NCBI GenBank assembly: GCA_017744365.1
Contig: JAGIBL010000005.1
Location: 228,411-292,410, forward strand
Length of the DNA: 64,000 bases
Direction of reading: 5' to 3'
From: Nocardioidaceae bacterium
GTDB taxonomy: Bacteria > Actinomycetota > Actinomycetes > Propionibacteriales > Nocardioidaceae
Below, one piece after another: positions 29,912 to 39,447 of the stretch. Under the pieces are notes generated by a model. It made no database searches. It was not told the DNA's origin and was given only the letters and a program-made list of their open reading frames with translations. How positions within the stretch are numbered: the first letter of the stretch is position 1; each line of letters opens with the position of its first letter. Position numbers and translations under genes: made by a program.

Positions 29912-31072
29912 ATGACCACCGATCCCTACGCGACTCTCGGCGTCGACCGCGACGCCGACGCCGAGACCATCAAGAAGGCCTACCGGAAGCTCGCGCGGCA
30001 GTACCACCCCGACGTGAACGCCGAGCCCGGTGCGCAGGAGAAGTTCAAGGAGGTCTCCGCGGCCTACGAGATCCTCTCCGACCCCGAGAAGCGCCGGGTC
30101 TACGACCTGGGCGGCGACCCGTTCGGGGGCAGCGGCGGCTTCGGCCAGGGCGCCGGGTTCTCCTTCACCGACATCATGGACGCCTTCTTCGGCGGCCAGC
30201 AGACCGGCGGTCGCGGGCCGCGCCCGCGCACCCGGCGTGGCCAGGACGCGCTGGTCCGGATCGACCTCGAGCTCGCCGAGGCCGCCTTCGGCACCACCCG
30301 CGAGCTCAAGGTCGACACCGCGGTCCTGTGCACGACCTGCCAGGGATCGGGTGCCGCGCCGGGCAGCCACCCGGTCACCTGCGAGACCTGCCACGGGCGC
30401 GGCGAGGTCCAGCACGTGCAGCGCTCCTTCCTCGGCGAGATCCGCACGCTGCGCCCGTGCGCGGCCTGCCGCGGGTACGGCGAGATCATCCCGGACCCGT
30501 GCCGCGAGTGCGCCGGCGACGGCCGGATCCGGTCCCGTCGCGCCCTGACCGTGAAGATCCCGCCGGGCGTCGACACCGGCACCCGGGTCCAGCTCTCCGG
30601 CGAGGGCGAGGTCGGCCCCGGCGGCGGCACCCCGGGCGACCTGTACGTCGAGGTCAACGTGCTCCCGCACCAGGTGTTCAGCCGCGACGGGCTCAACCTG
30701 CGCTGCCGGGTCAGCGTGCCGATGACGGCCGCCGCGCTCGGCACCAGCGTGGAGCTCCCGTTGCTCGAGGGCGACCTGGAGACCGAGGAGATCGAGGTCG
30801 AGCGCTCGGTGACCCTGGACATCAAGCCGGGCACCCAGTCCGGGTTCGAGCAGGTGCTGCGCGGTCGCGGCGTGCCCAGCCTGCGCAGCCACGCCCGCGG
30901 CGACGTGATCGTCGCCATCGAGGTGGAGACCCCGACCCGGCTCGACGAGCGCCAGGAGGAGCTGCTCCGCGAGCTCGCCGCCCTGCGCAACGAGGAGGCG
31001 CCGGACGGGCGCATCCAGCCCGCGCACAAGGGGCTGTTCGGGCGGATGCGGGACGCCTTCAACCAGCGATGA
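29912..31072 (+). CDS. dnaJ: molecular chaperone DnaJ (DnaJ2)
   Basis: This Hsp40 co-chaperone stimulates DnaK. The 386-residue protein has a J domain with HPD at residues 32-34 and a Gly/Phe region with a DIMDAFFGG motif. It then has a four-repeat zinc centre (CTTCQGSG, CETCHGRG, CAACRGYG, CRECAGDG) and the C-terminal substrate-binding domains. The hrcA-dnaJ layout without grpE or dnaK is the second dnaJ of actinobacteria. CIRCE controls the operon. Confidence 0.95.
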   Translation: MTTDPYATLGVDRDADAETIKKAYRKLARQYHPDVNAEPGAQEKFKEVSAAYEILSDPEKRRVYDLGGDPFGGSGGFGQGAGFSFTDIMDAFFGGQQTGGRGPRPRTRRGQDALVRIDLELAEAAFGTTRELKVDTAVLCTTCQGSGAAPGSHPVTCETCHGRGEVQHVQRSFLGEIRTLRPCAACRGYGEIIPDPCRECAGDGRIRSRRALTVKIPPGVDTGTRVQLSGEGEVGPGGGTPGDLYVEVNVLPHQVFSRDGLNLRCRVSVPMTAAALGTSVELPLLEGDLETEEIEVERSVTLDIKPGTQSGFEQVLRGRGVPSLRSHARGDVIVAIEVETPTRLDERQEELLRELAALRNEEAPDGRIQPAHKGLFGRMRDAFNQR

Positions 31073-31800
31073 GCCTGCCGGTCTTCGTCGTCGACCTGGA
31101 CGGGGTGCGGTCCGGCGACCGGGTCGTGCTCGACGGCGACGAGGGCCGTCATGCCGCCACGGTGAAGCGGCTCCGGGTCGGCGAGCAGCTGGTCCTCACC
31201 GACGGTCTCGGCACCTCGGCGCCCGGCACCGTCGCCGAGACCGCGAAGTCCTCGCTGGTCGTGTCGGTCTCCTCGGTGTCCGACGCTCCGCGCCCGTTGC
31301 CGTCGGTCACCGTCGTCCAGGCCATCCCCAAGGGCGACCGCGGCGAGCTCGCCGTCGAGGTGCTCACCGAGATCGGCGCCGACCGGATCGTGCCCTGGGC
31401 CGCCTCGCGCTCGGTCGCCGTCTGGCGTGGCGATCGGGCCGCGAAGTCCCTGGCGAAGTGGCGGGCGACGGCGCGCGCCGCGGCGAAGCAGGCCCGGCGG
31501 GTCTGGTTCCCCGAGGTGGCGCCGCTCGCCTCGACCACCGAGGTCGCCGCGCTGATCGAGGCCGCCGACCTGGCGGTGGTGCTGCACGAGGACGCCGGCG
31601 AGCGCATCGCCGACCTGCCGCTGGACGGTGTCGCCTCGATCCTGGTGGTGGTCGGGCCCGAGGGCGGCGTCAGCGAGGACGAGCTCGCGGCGTTCGAGAA
31701 GGCCCACGTCGTGGGGCTGGGCAGCGAGGTGCTCCGCACCTCCACCGCGGGTGTCGCCGGCGTCGCCGCCCTGCTCTCCCGCACCGCCCGCTGGCGCTAG
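31069..31800 (+). CDS. rsmE: 16S rRNA (uracil-1498-N3)-methyltransferase
   Basis: RsmE methylates N3 of U1498 in 16S rRNA. The 243-residue protein has an N-terminal PUA-like RNA-binding domain (GDEGRHAATVKRLRVGEQ) and the SPOUT trefoil-knot domain with VVGPEGGVSEDE and LGSEVLRTSTA, the SAM-binding loops. ATG 31069 overlaps the dnaJ stop by 4 bases, so it is the third gene of the CIRCE operon. Confidence 0.93.
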   Translation: MSLPVFVVDLDGVRSGDRVVLDGDEGRHAATVKRLRVGEQLVLTDGLGTSAPGTVAETAKSSLVVSVSSVSDAPRPLPSVTVVQAIPKGDRGELAVEVLTEIGADRIVPWAASRSVAVWRGDRAAKSLAKWRATARAAAKQARRVWFPEVAPLASTTEVAALIEAADLAVVLHEDAGERIADLPLDGVASILVVVGPEGGVSEDELAAFEKAHVVGLGSEVLRTSTAGVAGVAALLSRTARWR

Positions 31801-31803
31801 CTG

Positions 31804-32868
31804 CTAGCGGGCGAGCAGGTCCTCGACCCGGGTGACCTCGGCGTCGATCTCGCGCTGCTGGCTCTTCGTCGGCGTCGAGAACGGCTCCACGACGACCCGG
31901 TCGCCCTCGACCCTCCAGAGGCCGGCCAGCAGGCCGTCCAGGAACAGCGTCGCGCCGACCCCGCCGTTGGCGCCCATCCACCTCTTGCGGACGTCGTCGG
32001 GGGCGATCCGGTCCCGGTCGGCGTGGGAGAGGAAGACGTTGTCGTAGGTGCCGAGCAGCAGCGCCGGCAGGGGCAGGTCCTCCTCGGCGAGGGGAGCGCC
32101 GGGGACGTCGTACAGGGTCCTGCCGGTCTCGTCCGCGTACGTCGTCAGCCGCCCCGCCTGGTGCATCGCGGTGAACACCGGCCCGAGCCGGGTCACCAGC
32201 GACCACTTGGTCATGTCGGCGGCCGTGGCGGGTCCGTAGGCGGCCAGGTAGCGCAGCACCAGCGACTCGACCTCGGCCTCGGCGAAGTCCGCGCCCAGGT
32301 AGGAGTCCGCGTAGGCGTACACCACCCCGCCGCTGCGCTTCCACAGCCCGCGCGGCGGCACCTGCAGCAACGGCAGCCGTTCGCGGACCACGTGACGCAG
32401 CGCCTGCTCGGGCACGTCCGGGAAGGCCGCGGCCAGGTGCTCGCCGATCGCGGCGTAGGGACGCGGCTCGGTGACGAACGGCCGCAGCGCCTCATCGAGG
32501 GTCTCGGTGCTCAGGTGGCCGGCCGGACGGCTCATCTGGTTGCTCTTGCTGACCCGGTCGAGTGCCGGCTGCACCCAGCCGCGCAGCACCAGAGCGTCGG
32601 CCGGGGTGAGCACGTGCACCGTGCCGCGCATGGTGAGGAACCGGACCAGCTCACCGCGCTCGATCGGGTCCGAGAGATCGGCGGGGGAGAAGCCGTCGAT
32701 CCGCGCGGCCAGCGACAGGTAGGGCGGCAGGTTGTCCTGGGCCTGCAGGCCGATCAGGTGCTCGACCATCGCGGGGACGGACGTGGTCGAGCGCCGACCC
32801 GGGACCAGCCCTTGCCGCAGCCAGAGGGTCCGGGTCAGCGCTCGCGTCGAGAGCGTCGGTGGGGTCAC
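31804..32868 (-). CDS. winged-helix DNA-binding protein (AlkZ/YcaQ-like)
   Basis: The 354-residue protein resembles the HTH_42/AlkZ family, DNA glycosylases that unhook interstrand crosslinks (AlkZ in Streptomyces, YcaQ in E. coli). Visible hallmarks are the N-terminal LQAQDNLPPYLSLAAR segment, the QxQ-like catalytic area at LIGLQAQ, and the three winged-helix units ending in VVVEPFSTPT. Some family members have no proven glycosylase activity. GTG 32868 overlaps the stop of the upstream GerMN gene (GTGA), so it belongs to that operon. Confidence 0.8.
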   Translation of the reverse strand: MTPPTLSTRALTRTLWLRQGLVPGRRSTTSVPAMVEHLIGLQAQDNLPPYLSLAARIDGFSPADLSDPIERGELVRFLTMRGTVHVLTPADALVLRGWVQPALDRVSKSNQMSRPAGHLSTETLDEALRPFVTEPRPYAAIGEHLAAAFPDVPEQALRHVVRERLPLLQVPPRGLWKRSGGVVYAYADSYLGADFAEAEVESLVLRYLAAYGPATAADMTKWSLVTRLGPVFTAMHQAGRLTTYADETGRTLYDVPGAPLAEEDLPLPALLLGTYDNVFLSHADRDRIAPDDVRKRWMGANGGVGATLFLDGLLAGLWRVEGDRVVVEPFSTPTKSQQREIDAEVTRVEDLLAR

Positions 32869-33824
32869 TCGACGATGATCTCCTTGGTGTCCTGGTTGAC
32901 CGGCCTTCCCTCGCCGGACTCGTCGGTGTCGTGCGCCACGATCGTGTAGGTCCCCGGCTCGAGGTCGACCGTGAACTCGTACGGCGCCAGCGTGCAGCAC
33001 TCGGCAGCGGTGGTGTGGTCCTGCTTGACCACGGCGTCGCCCCCGACCAGCACCTCCCAGACCACGTTGGCCTCGAACGTCGCGGCCATCCCCTTCACCG
33101 TGAGCGGGCCGGCCGGCACCGTCTGGCCGTTGGTGAGCGAGGTGATCTGGACCTTGGCCAGGTCGACGGTGCCGTCGCCGCGGTACTGCACCACCCCGGC
33201 GTCGAGCACGCCGTTGTAGGAGAACTGCACGCCCGCGTCGGGGCCGGCGTCGACCGCGTCCAGCGCGGTCCGGACCACGGCACGGCTGGCGAGCATCTGG
33301 TCCCGTGTCCTCTCCTCCGCGATGCCCTGCAGCGGGCCGCTGAGCTCGACGGTCACCAGGCCCTTGCCGGCCGCGTCGTAGGCGACCTTGTCGACGGTGA
33401 CGCCCTGCGGCCACAGCGAGAGGTAGTCGGGGTCGGCCGGCCTCCCGCTGATCGCGTCCTGCACCGCCGTACGGGGGAGGTCGTCGCTGGTCAGCTCGTG
33501 TCGCTCGGCGAACAGGGCGTGGCTCGCGCTGGCCTTGCCGTCGAAGGAGACGCTCGGGCCGGCGTAGTAGATGGTCAGCTCGGCGGTCTCGGTCCGGGTC
33601 GCCGGGGTGGTCGTGCCGCCGCCCTTCTCGTGGTCGCGCAGCGCCCAGCCGATGCCGCCGACCACGAGGGCCAGCGCCGCCGCGGCGGCGAGGGCGGGCA
33701 GCGCCCAGCGTCGTGCGGGCGGGTTGCCGGTGCGCGAGCGGATCTCCTCCAGCGTCCCGTGCGGGGTGATCTGCTCCGCGGTCTCGTGCAGCAGGGCGGT
33801 CAGGTCGCGGTCGTCGGTGCTCAT
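32865..33824 (-). CDS. membrane-anchored GerMN/Gmad2 domain protein
   Basis: The 319-residue protein has an N-terminal cytoplasmic part of about 38 residues, one membrane helix (WALPALAAAAALALVVGGIGWAL), then an extracytoplasmic GerMN domain (ELTIYYAG to GVQFSYNGV) and a C-terminal Gmad2 immunoglobulin-like domain (ITSLTNGQTVPAGPLTVKG to YTIVAHD). The cytoplasmic stub following a sigma factor gene suggests it could act as an anti-sigma factor, but it lacks a clear zinc HxxxCxxC motif. GGAGGAG precedes ATG 33824. The start overlaps the end of the sigma gene. Confidence 0.8.
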   Translation of the reverse strand: MSTDDRDLTALLHETAEQITPHGTLEEIRSRTGNPPARRWALPALAAAAALALVVGGIGWALRDHEKGGGTTTPATRTETAELTIYYAGPSVSFDGKASASHALFAERHELTSDDLPRTAVQDAISGRPADPDYLSLWPQGVTVDKVAYDAAGKGLVTVELSGPLQGIAEERTRDQMLASRAVVRTALDAVDAGPDAGVQFSYNGVLDAGVVQYRGDGTVDLAKVQITSLTNGQTVPAGPLTVKGMAATFEANVVWEVLVGGDAVVKQDHTTAAECCTLAPYEFTVDLEPGTYTIVAHDTDESGEGRPVNQDTKEIIVE

Positions 33825-34372
33825 CGGTTCTCCTCCAGGATCGCGGCGAGGTGCGTGCGCAGGGCGGCGCTGGCCCGGGACGCGTGCGACTTGACCGCGC
33901 CTTGGCTGATGTCGAGGGTGGCGGCGATCTCGCGCTCGGTGAGGTCCAGGTAGTGCCGCAGCACCAGCACCTCGCGCTGCCGGGTGGGAAGCTGGGCGAG
34001 CGCGTCCAGCACCGCGTCCCGGCGCTCGTGACGCAGCACGGCCTCGTCGGCGGCGGCCTCGTCGGGCAGCGGGTCGGGGCGGTGCCGGGCGACCACCGCG
34101 CGGTGTCGCATGGCGCTGCGGCAGCGGTTCACCACCGTCTGGCGCAGGTAGGCCGGCGCGTTGGCCTGGTCGATCCTGCGCCACCGGCCGTGCACCGCGA
34201 CGAACGAGTCCTGGACCACGTCCTCGGCCAGTCCCTGGTCGCGCAGCAGCAGCACCGCCAGCCGGACGAGGCCGGCGTAGTGGCTCGCGTACAGCTCGGC
34301 GAGGGCGGCGTCTGCGTCGATGGTGGACTCCTGCCTCAGGGCGTTCCTCGGGGCGATCACGGATGTGTTCAC
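33821..34372 (-). CDS. SigE-family ECF RNA polymerase sigma factor
   Basis: The 183-residue sigma factor has region 2 (LYASHYAGLVRLAVLLLRDQGLAEDVVQDSFV) and region 4 (ALAQLPTRQREVLVLRHYLDLTEREIAATLDISQGAVKSHASRA). It fits the actinobacterial SigE family. The start is GTG 34372, since no in-frame ATG gives a complete region 2. It heads a three-gene operon with the GerMN protein and the AlkZ-like gene, each overlapping by 4 bases. The signal is unknown. Confidence 0.88.
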   Translation of the reverse strand: MNTSVIAPRNALRQESTIDADAALAELYASHYAGLVRLAVLLLRDQGLAEDVVQDSFVAVHGRWRRIDQANAPAYLRQTVVNRCRSAMRHRAVVARHRPDPLPDEAAADEAVLRHERRDAVLDALAQLPTRQREVLVLRHYLDLTEREIAATLDISQGAVKSHASRASAALRTHLAAILEENR

Positions 34373-34453
34373 GCTACTTCCACGCGCAGACAGTCCTGGG
34401 GGTTTACACCTCGTACGACGTGCTTGTCGGGGAGCACGCCTATGCTCGGCGGC

Positions 34454-34801
34454 ATGACCGACCCGGAGTGCCTGTTCTGCAAGATCGTCTCCGGTGCGAT
34501 CCCGGCCGAGATCGTGCTCCAGAACGACACCGTCCTCGCCTTCCGCGACCTGGCCCCGCAGGCGCCGACGCACGTGCTGGTGATCCCGCGCAGCCACTAC
34601 CCGAACGCGGCGGCGCTGGCGGCGGGGGAGCCGGCCACCGCGGCGCACCTGTTCGACGCCGCCGCCGAGGTGGCCGGGGCCGAGGGACTCCACGACAACT
34701 ACCGGCTCGTCCTCAACACCGGGCCGGACGCGCACCAGACGGTCTTCCACGCGCACATGCACCTGCTCGGCGGTCGCACGATGGGCTGGCCTCCGGGGTG
34801 A
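34454..34801 (+). CDS. HIT family protein (histidine triad hydrolase)
   Basis: The 115-residue HINT-like nucleotide hydrolase has the FCKIVSGAIPAEIV start and the catalytic triad HAHMHLL. Members hydrolyse AMP-amidates such as AMP-lysine; the physiological substrate is unknown. The TATGCT box (34441-34446) ends 7 bases before ATG 34454, so the message is probably leaderless and the upstream in-frame ATG inside the box is not used. In actinobacteria a HIT gene near phoH-ybeY is usual. It overlaps the next gene by 4 bases. Confidence 0.92.
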   Translation: MTDPECLFCKIVSGAIPAEIVLQNDTVLAFRDLAPQAPTHVLVIPRSHYPNAAALAAGEPATAAHLFDAAAEVAGAEGLHDNYRLVLNTGPDAHQTVFHAHMHLLGGRTMGWPPG

Positions 34802-35946
34802 GGATCGTCCGCGGAGTCCCGCTCCTGCTGCTCGCGCTGGTCCTCACCGCGTGCGGCGGATCGGGCGAGCCCGCTCCGGTGAAGGCTGAGCCCACCCCGG
34901 CTCACCATGCCGCGCCGACCGCCACGCCGAAGGCCCGGACGCCGCTGCGTGCCGGTGAGCGCCGGGTCAAGATCGCGATGCCGGCGTCGTACAAGCCCTC
35001 GGCCCCCCACGGCGTCGGCACCGACGACTACCGCTGCTTCCTGCTGGACCCGAAGGTCGCGCAGGACTCCTTCGTCACCGGCTTCGACGTTCTGCCCGGC
35101 AACCCCGACGTGGTGCACCACGTGATCCTGTTCCGGGTGCCGCCGAGCGCGCTGGCCGAGGCCGAGCGCACCGACGCCGAGACGCCCGGCCAGGGCTGGA
35201 CCTGCTTCGGCAACTCCGGGCTCGACGAGAGCGGCGGGCTGGACGACGCGCCGTGGCTGGGGGCGTGGGCTCCCGGCGGCACCGAGCAGCTGTACGGCGC
35301 CGGCCTGGGCGAGTCCTTCCCGAAGGGCTCCCGGATCGTCATGCAGGTGCACTACAACCTGCTCGCCGGGACCGAGCCGGACAGCAGCGCCGCCGAGCTG
35401 CGGCTGACCAGCGACCCGAGCACGACCCCGCTGGAGACCCAGCTGCTGCCCGCCCCGGTCGAGCTGCCCTGCCGGCCCGGGCATCCCGGCAAGCTCTGCG
35501 ACCGCGAGGCCGCCTTCGCCGACGTCCAGGCCCGCTTCGGGCGGGCGGCGCAGACCGCGAACCTGCTGCACCTGCTCTGCGGCGGCGAGCCGGCCGGCCC
35601 GGTGCAGACCTGCACCCGCACGATCGACCGGCCCGAGACCGTCCGCGCCGCCGCCGGGCACATGCACCTGCTCGGACGCTCGATCAAGGTCGAGGCCAAT
35701 CCCGGCACGCCCCGCGCCCGGACGCTGCTGGACATCAAGGTCTGGGACTTCGACAACCAGCGGAGCAGGCCGATCCCCGCGGTGCGGCTGAGGAAGGGCG
35801 ACACCGTCAAGGTGACCTGCCGGCACGACCAGTCCTTGCGTGACCTGCTGCCGTCGTTCAAGGGTCAGCCCGAGCGCTACGTGATGTGGGGCGAGGGCAC
35901 CACCGACGAGATGTGCCTGGGCATCCTGCTGGTGACCCGGCCGTGA
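34798..35946 (+). CDS. copper type II monooxygenase-like lipoprotein
   Basis: The 382-residue protein has a lipoprotein signal (LALVLTACGG, lipid on Cys near residue 18) and a Pro/Ala-rich tether. The body looks like the dopamine beta-/peptidylglycine monooxygenase fold. Candidate copper ligands are HH in DVVHHVILF, H in VMQVHYNLL, the HxH of GHMHLLGR, and Met in TDEMCLG. These match the CuH (three His) and CuM (two His, one Met) sites of that family. Paired cysteines suggest disulfides. Enzyme activity and substrate are inferred. GTG 34798 overlaps the HIT stop. Confidence 0.72.
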   Translation: MRIVRGVPLLLLALVLTACGGSGEPAPVKAEPTPAHHAAPTATPKARTPLRAGERRVKIAMPASYKPSAPHGVGTDDYRCFLLDPKVAQDSFVTGFDVLPGNPDVVHHVILFRVPPSALAEAERTDAETPGQGWTCFGNSGLDESGGLDDAPWLGAWAPGGTEQLYGAGLGESFPKGSRIVMQVHYNLLAGTEPDSSAAELRLTSDPSTTPLETQLLPAPVELPCRPGHPGKLCDREAAFADVQARFGRAAQTANLLHLLCGGEPAGPVQTCTRTIDRPETVRAAAGHMHLLGRSIKVEANPGTPRARTLLDIKVWDFDNQRSRPIPAVRLRKGDTVKVTCRHDQSLRDLLPSFKGQPERYVMWGEGTTDEMCLGILLVTRP

Positions 35947-36029
35947 CGAACTCGGGTGCCCCGCGACCGTCGCTCCCGTAACATGGAGTGGCACCACCGT
36001 CCACCGAAAGGCTGCCCGACCGGGCCCGC

Positions 36030-37056
<1,027 letters not shown>

Positions 37057-37064
<8 letters not shown>

Positions 37065-37554
37065 GGTGCTCGACGAGTCCGGCACCGAGCTGATCGACGT
37101 ACGCCGGACCCAGCAGCTGGCGGCGTTCGTGCTGGACCGGATGCGGGTGCACCCGCAGGCCGAGCTGTGCGTGACCGCCGTCGACGAGGACACGATCGCC
37201 GAGCTCAACGCGAAGTGGATGGAGAAGGAGGGCCCGACCGACGTGCTCGCCTTCCCGATGGACGAGCTGCGCCCGGGCAAGGTCAACGAGGAGCCCGAGG
37301 AGGGTGTGCTCGGCGACCTGGTGCTGTCCCCGGTGGTCGCCCAGCGCCAGGCCGAGGAGGCCGCCGCCAAGGGCCAGACGGGCTACACCACGACCGACGA
37401 GCTCGACCTGCTGACCGTGCACGGCATCCTGCACCTGCTCGGGTACGACCACGCCGAACCGGAGGAGCACGCGGAGATGTTCGGGTTGCAGGCGCGGCTG
37501 CTGGCCGAGTGGCAGGGCGCGCTGAGTGGCGAGCGGGCCCAGGACGTGACCTGA
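37057..37554 (+). CDS. ybeY: endoribonuclease/rRNA maturation factor YbeY
   Basis: This 165-residue zinc protein has the motif HGILHLLGYDHAEPEEHAEM (HxxxHxxGxDH). YbeY acts in 16S rRNA 3'-end maturation and ribosome quality control. The GTG start at 37057 lies inside the end of phoH, so the two are translationally coupled. Confidence 0.94.
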
Positions 37555-37555
37555 A

Positions 37556-38866
37556 ATGGGGTCTGACAGTCCCGGCTTGCTCGTCCTGGTGGTCGGGCTG
37601 GTCCTGGTCGCCGGGCTGCTGAGTGCCGCCGAGGCCGCTCTCGCGGGCTTCTCCCGCGCGCGGGCGGAGGAGCTGGAGGACGAGAACCGCTCCGGCGCGA
37701 CCCGGGTGCTGCGCATCCTCGACGACCCGCCGCGGTACCTGAACACCACGCTGTTCCTGCGGCTGCTCGCCGAGATCACCGCGGTCGTGCTCGCCACCCT
37801 GATGATCCAGGACGCGGTCGGCAACGGCCGCTGGCTGGTCGTCGTGGTCGCGGTCGCGGTGATGCTGGTGGTCTCGTTCGTGCTGATCGGCGTCGGCCCG
37901 CGCACGCTGGGCCGCCAGCACGCGGAGCGGATCGCGCTCGGCTCGGCCGGCGTGGTGATCGCGCTGACCCGGGTGCTCGGCCCGATCCCGCAGCTGCTGA
38001 TCCTGCTCGGCAACGCGCTCACCCCGGGCAAGGGCTTCTCCGAGGGCCCGTTCTCCTCGGAGGCCGAGCTGCGCGAGCTGGTCGACCTGGCCGAGGCGAG
38101 CAGCCTGATCGAGTCCGACGAGCGCGCGATGATCCACTCGGTCTTCGAGCTCGGCGACACGATCGTGCGCGAGGTGATGGTGCCGCGCACCGACGTGGTC
38201 TTCATCGAGCGGCACAAGAACCTGCGGCAGGCGATGTCGCTGTTCCTGCGCAGCGGGTTCTCCCGGGTGCCGGTGGTCGGGGAGGACCTCGACGACATCG
38301 TCGGGCTGCTCTACCTCAAGGACGTCAGCCGCCGGCTCTTCGACCGCCGCGACGCCGAGACCACCGAGAAGGTGGAGTCGGTGATGCGGCCGGTGCTCTG
38401 GGTGCCGGACACCAAGCCGGCCGACGACCTGCTCCGCGAGATGCAGGCCTCCCGCAAGCACGTGGCCGTGGTCGTCGACGAGTACGGCGGCACTGCCGGC
38501 CTGGTCACCATCGAGGACATCCTGGAGGAGATCGTCGGCGAGATCACCGACGAGTTCGACCCCGACGAGGTCGGTGTCGAGTCGTTGCCGGACGGCTCGG
38601 TCCGGGTCTCCTCGCGTTTCCCCGTCGACGACCTCGACGAGATCGTCGGGGTGGAGATCGACGACGACGAGGTCGACTCGGTCGGCGGCCTGCTCGCCAA
38701 GCACCTGGGCAAGGTCCCGATCCCGGGCTCGAGCGTCGAGGTCGAGGGGCTGGTGCTCACCGCCGAGGAGGCCAAGGGCCGCCGGAACAAGATCGGCACC
38801 GTGCTGATCCGCCCGGTGGTCGTCTCCGAGGTCGAGGCGGACGCCCCCGCGGACCAGACCGTCTGA
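37556..38866 (+). CDS. CNNM/CorC-type CBS-domain membrane protein
   Basis: The 436-residue protein is of the HlyC/CorC (CNNM) family. It has an N-terminal DUF21 region with about four helices (LLVLVVGLVLVAGLLSAAEAAL onward), then two CBS domains (REVMVPRTDVVFIE and VAVVVDEYGGTAGLVTIEDILEEIVGEI), and a C-terminal transporter-associated CorC_HlyC domain. Related proteins export or regulate Mg2+ or Co2+. It follows ybeY by one base and completes the phoH-ybeY-CNNM operon. Confidence 0.9.
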   Translation: MGSDSPGLLVLVVGLVLVAGLLSAAEAALAGFSRARAEELEDENRSGATRVLRILDDPPRYLNTTLFLRLLAEITAVVLATLMIQDAVGNGRWLVVVVAVAVMLVVSFVLIGVGPRTLGRQHAERIALGSAGVVIALTRVLGPIPQLLILLGNALTPGKGFSEGPFSSEAELRELVDLAEASSLIESDERAMIHSVFELGDTIVREVMVPRTDVVFIERHKNLRQAMSLFLRSGFSRVPVVGEDLDDIVGLLYLKDVSRRLFDRRDAETTEKVESVMRPVLWVPDTKPADDLLREMQASRKHVAVVVDEYGGTAGLVTIEDILEEIVGEITDEFDPDEVGVESLPDGSVRVSSRFPVDDLDEIVGVEIDDDEVDSVGGLLAKHLGKVPIPGSSVEVEGLVLTAEEAKGRRNKIGTVLIRPVVVSEVEADAPADQTV

Positions 38867-38871
38867 TCGCC

Positions 38872-39053
38872 GAGGCGTCGCATCTGAAAGCCCCGGATCC
38901 GCTGAGGCGTCGCAGATGAAAGCTCCAGGAGCGTCGAGGCGTGTGGCGCTGCTCGCGCAGAGGCGTCAGCGCGGATGCCGGCGCGACTCGGTGCCTGAAG
39001 CGCCTTCATCCGAGACGCCTGGGCGCAGCAGGGGCTTTCATCTGAGCCGTCTC
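38872..39053. repeat. second cluster of the 20-bp intergenic element
   Basis: Copies of GAGGCGTCkCAnATGAAAGC lie at 38872-38891 (+), 38904-38923 (+), 39002-39020 (-, one base short) and 39034-39053 (-, diverged). A partial GAGGCGTG occurs near 38935. As at 17713-17821, two forward copies face two inverted copies after the end of a rightward gene. The 80 bases between the halves show nothing else recognisable. Confidence 0.8.
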
Positions 39054-39074
39054 GGCGTCACTAGGATCAGCGGC

Positions 39075-39419
39075 GTGGATGCGCAGACGCTGTCGGCCGA
39101 GGACAACAAGCTGGTCGTGCTCGCCCGGGCGACGCGGGCGCGGACGGGGGCGGCCCAGGGGGCGGCCGTCCGCGACTCCGACGGGCGCACCTACGCCGGC
39201 GCGACCGTCGACCTGCCCAGCCTGAGGATCTCCGCGCTCGGGGTGTGCGTCGCGATGGCGGTGGCCAGCGGGTCGGCCGGCGCGGAGGCCGCGGTCGTGC
39301 TCGGCGACGTACCGCTCGACGACGCCGACCTGGCGGCTCTGCGCGACTTCGCCGGCGCCGGCGTGCCGGTTCACCTGGGGGGCCCGGCTGGTCAGATCGC
39401 GGAAACCCGCTCGACCTGA
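39075..39419 (+). CDS. degenerate cytidine deaminase-like protein
   Basis: The 114-residue protein starts at GTG 39075, 7 bases after a TAGGAT box (39062-39067). Its length, its position before era, and the pattern LVVLARATRARTGAAQGAAVRDSDGRTYAGATVDLPSL fit the cytidine deaminase fold. However, the zinc signature is missing: no (H/C)AE motif and no PCxxC. Where the catalytic segment should be it reads SALGVCVAMAVASG. It is therefore probably not an active deaminase. An unrelated small protein is possible. Confidence 0.6.
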   Translation: MDAQTLSAEDNKLVVLARATRARTGAAQGAAVRDSDGRTYAGATVDLPSLRISALGVCVAMAVASGSAGAEAAVVLGDVPLDDADLAALRDFAGAGVPVHLGGPAGQIAETRST

Positions 39420-39447
39420 ACCCGCACCTCAGGTCTAGGGTGAGATC

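Noticed and set aside
31804..32868. Upstream 536-residue version of the AlkZ-like protein
   Set aside because: The N-terminal part is the shadow of the GerMN gene; the GTGA overlap at 32865-32868 sets the start.
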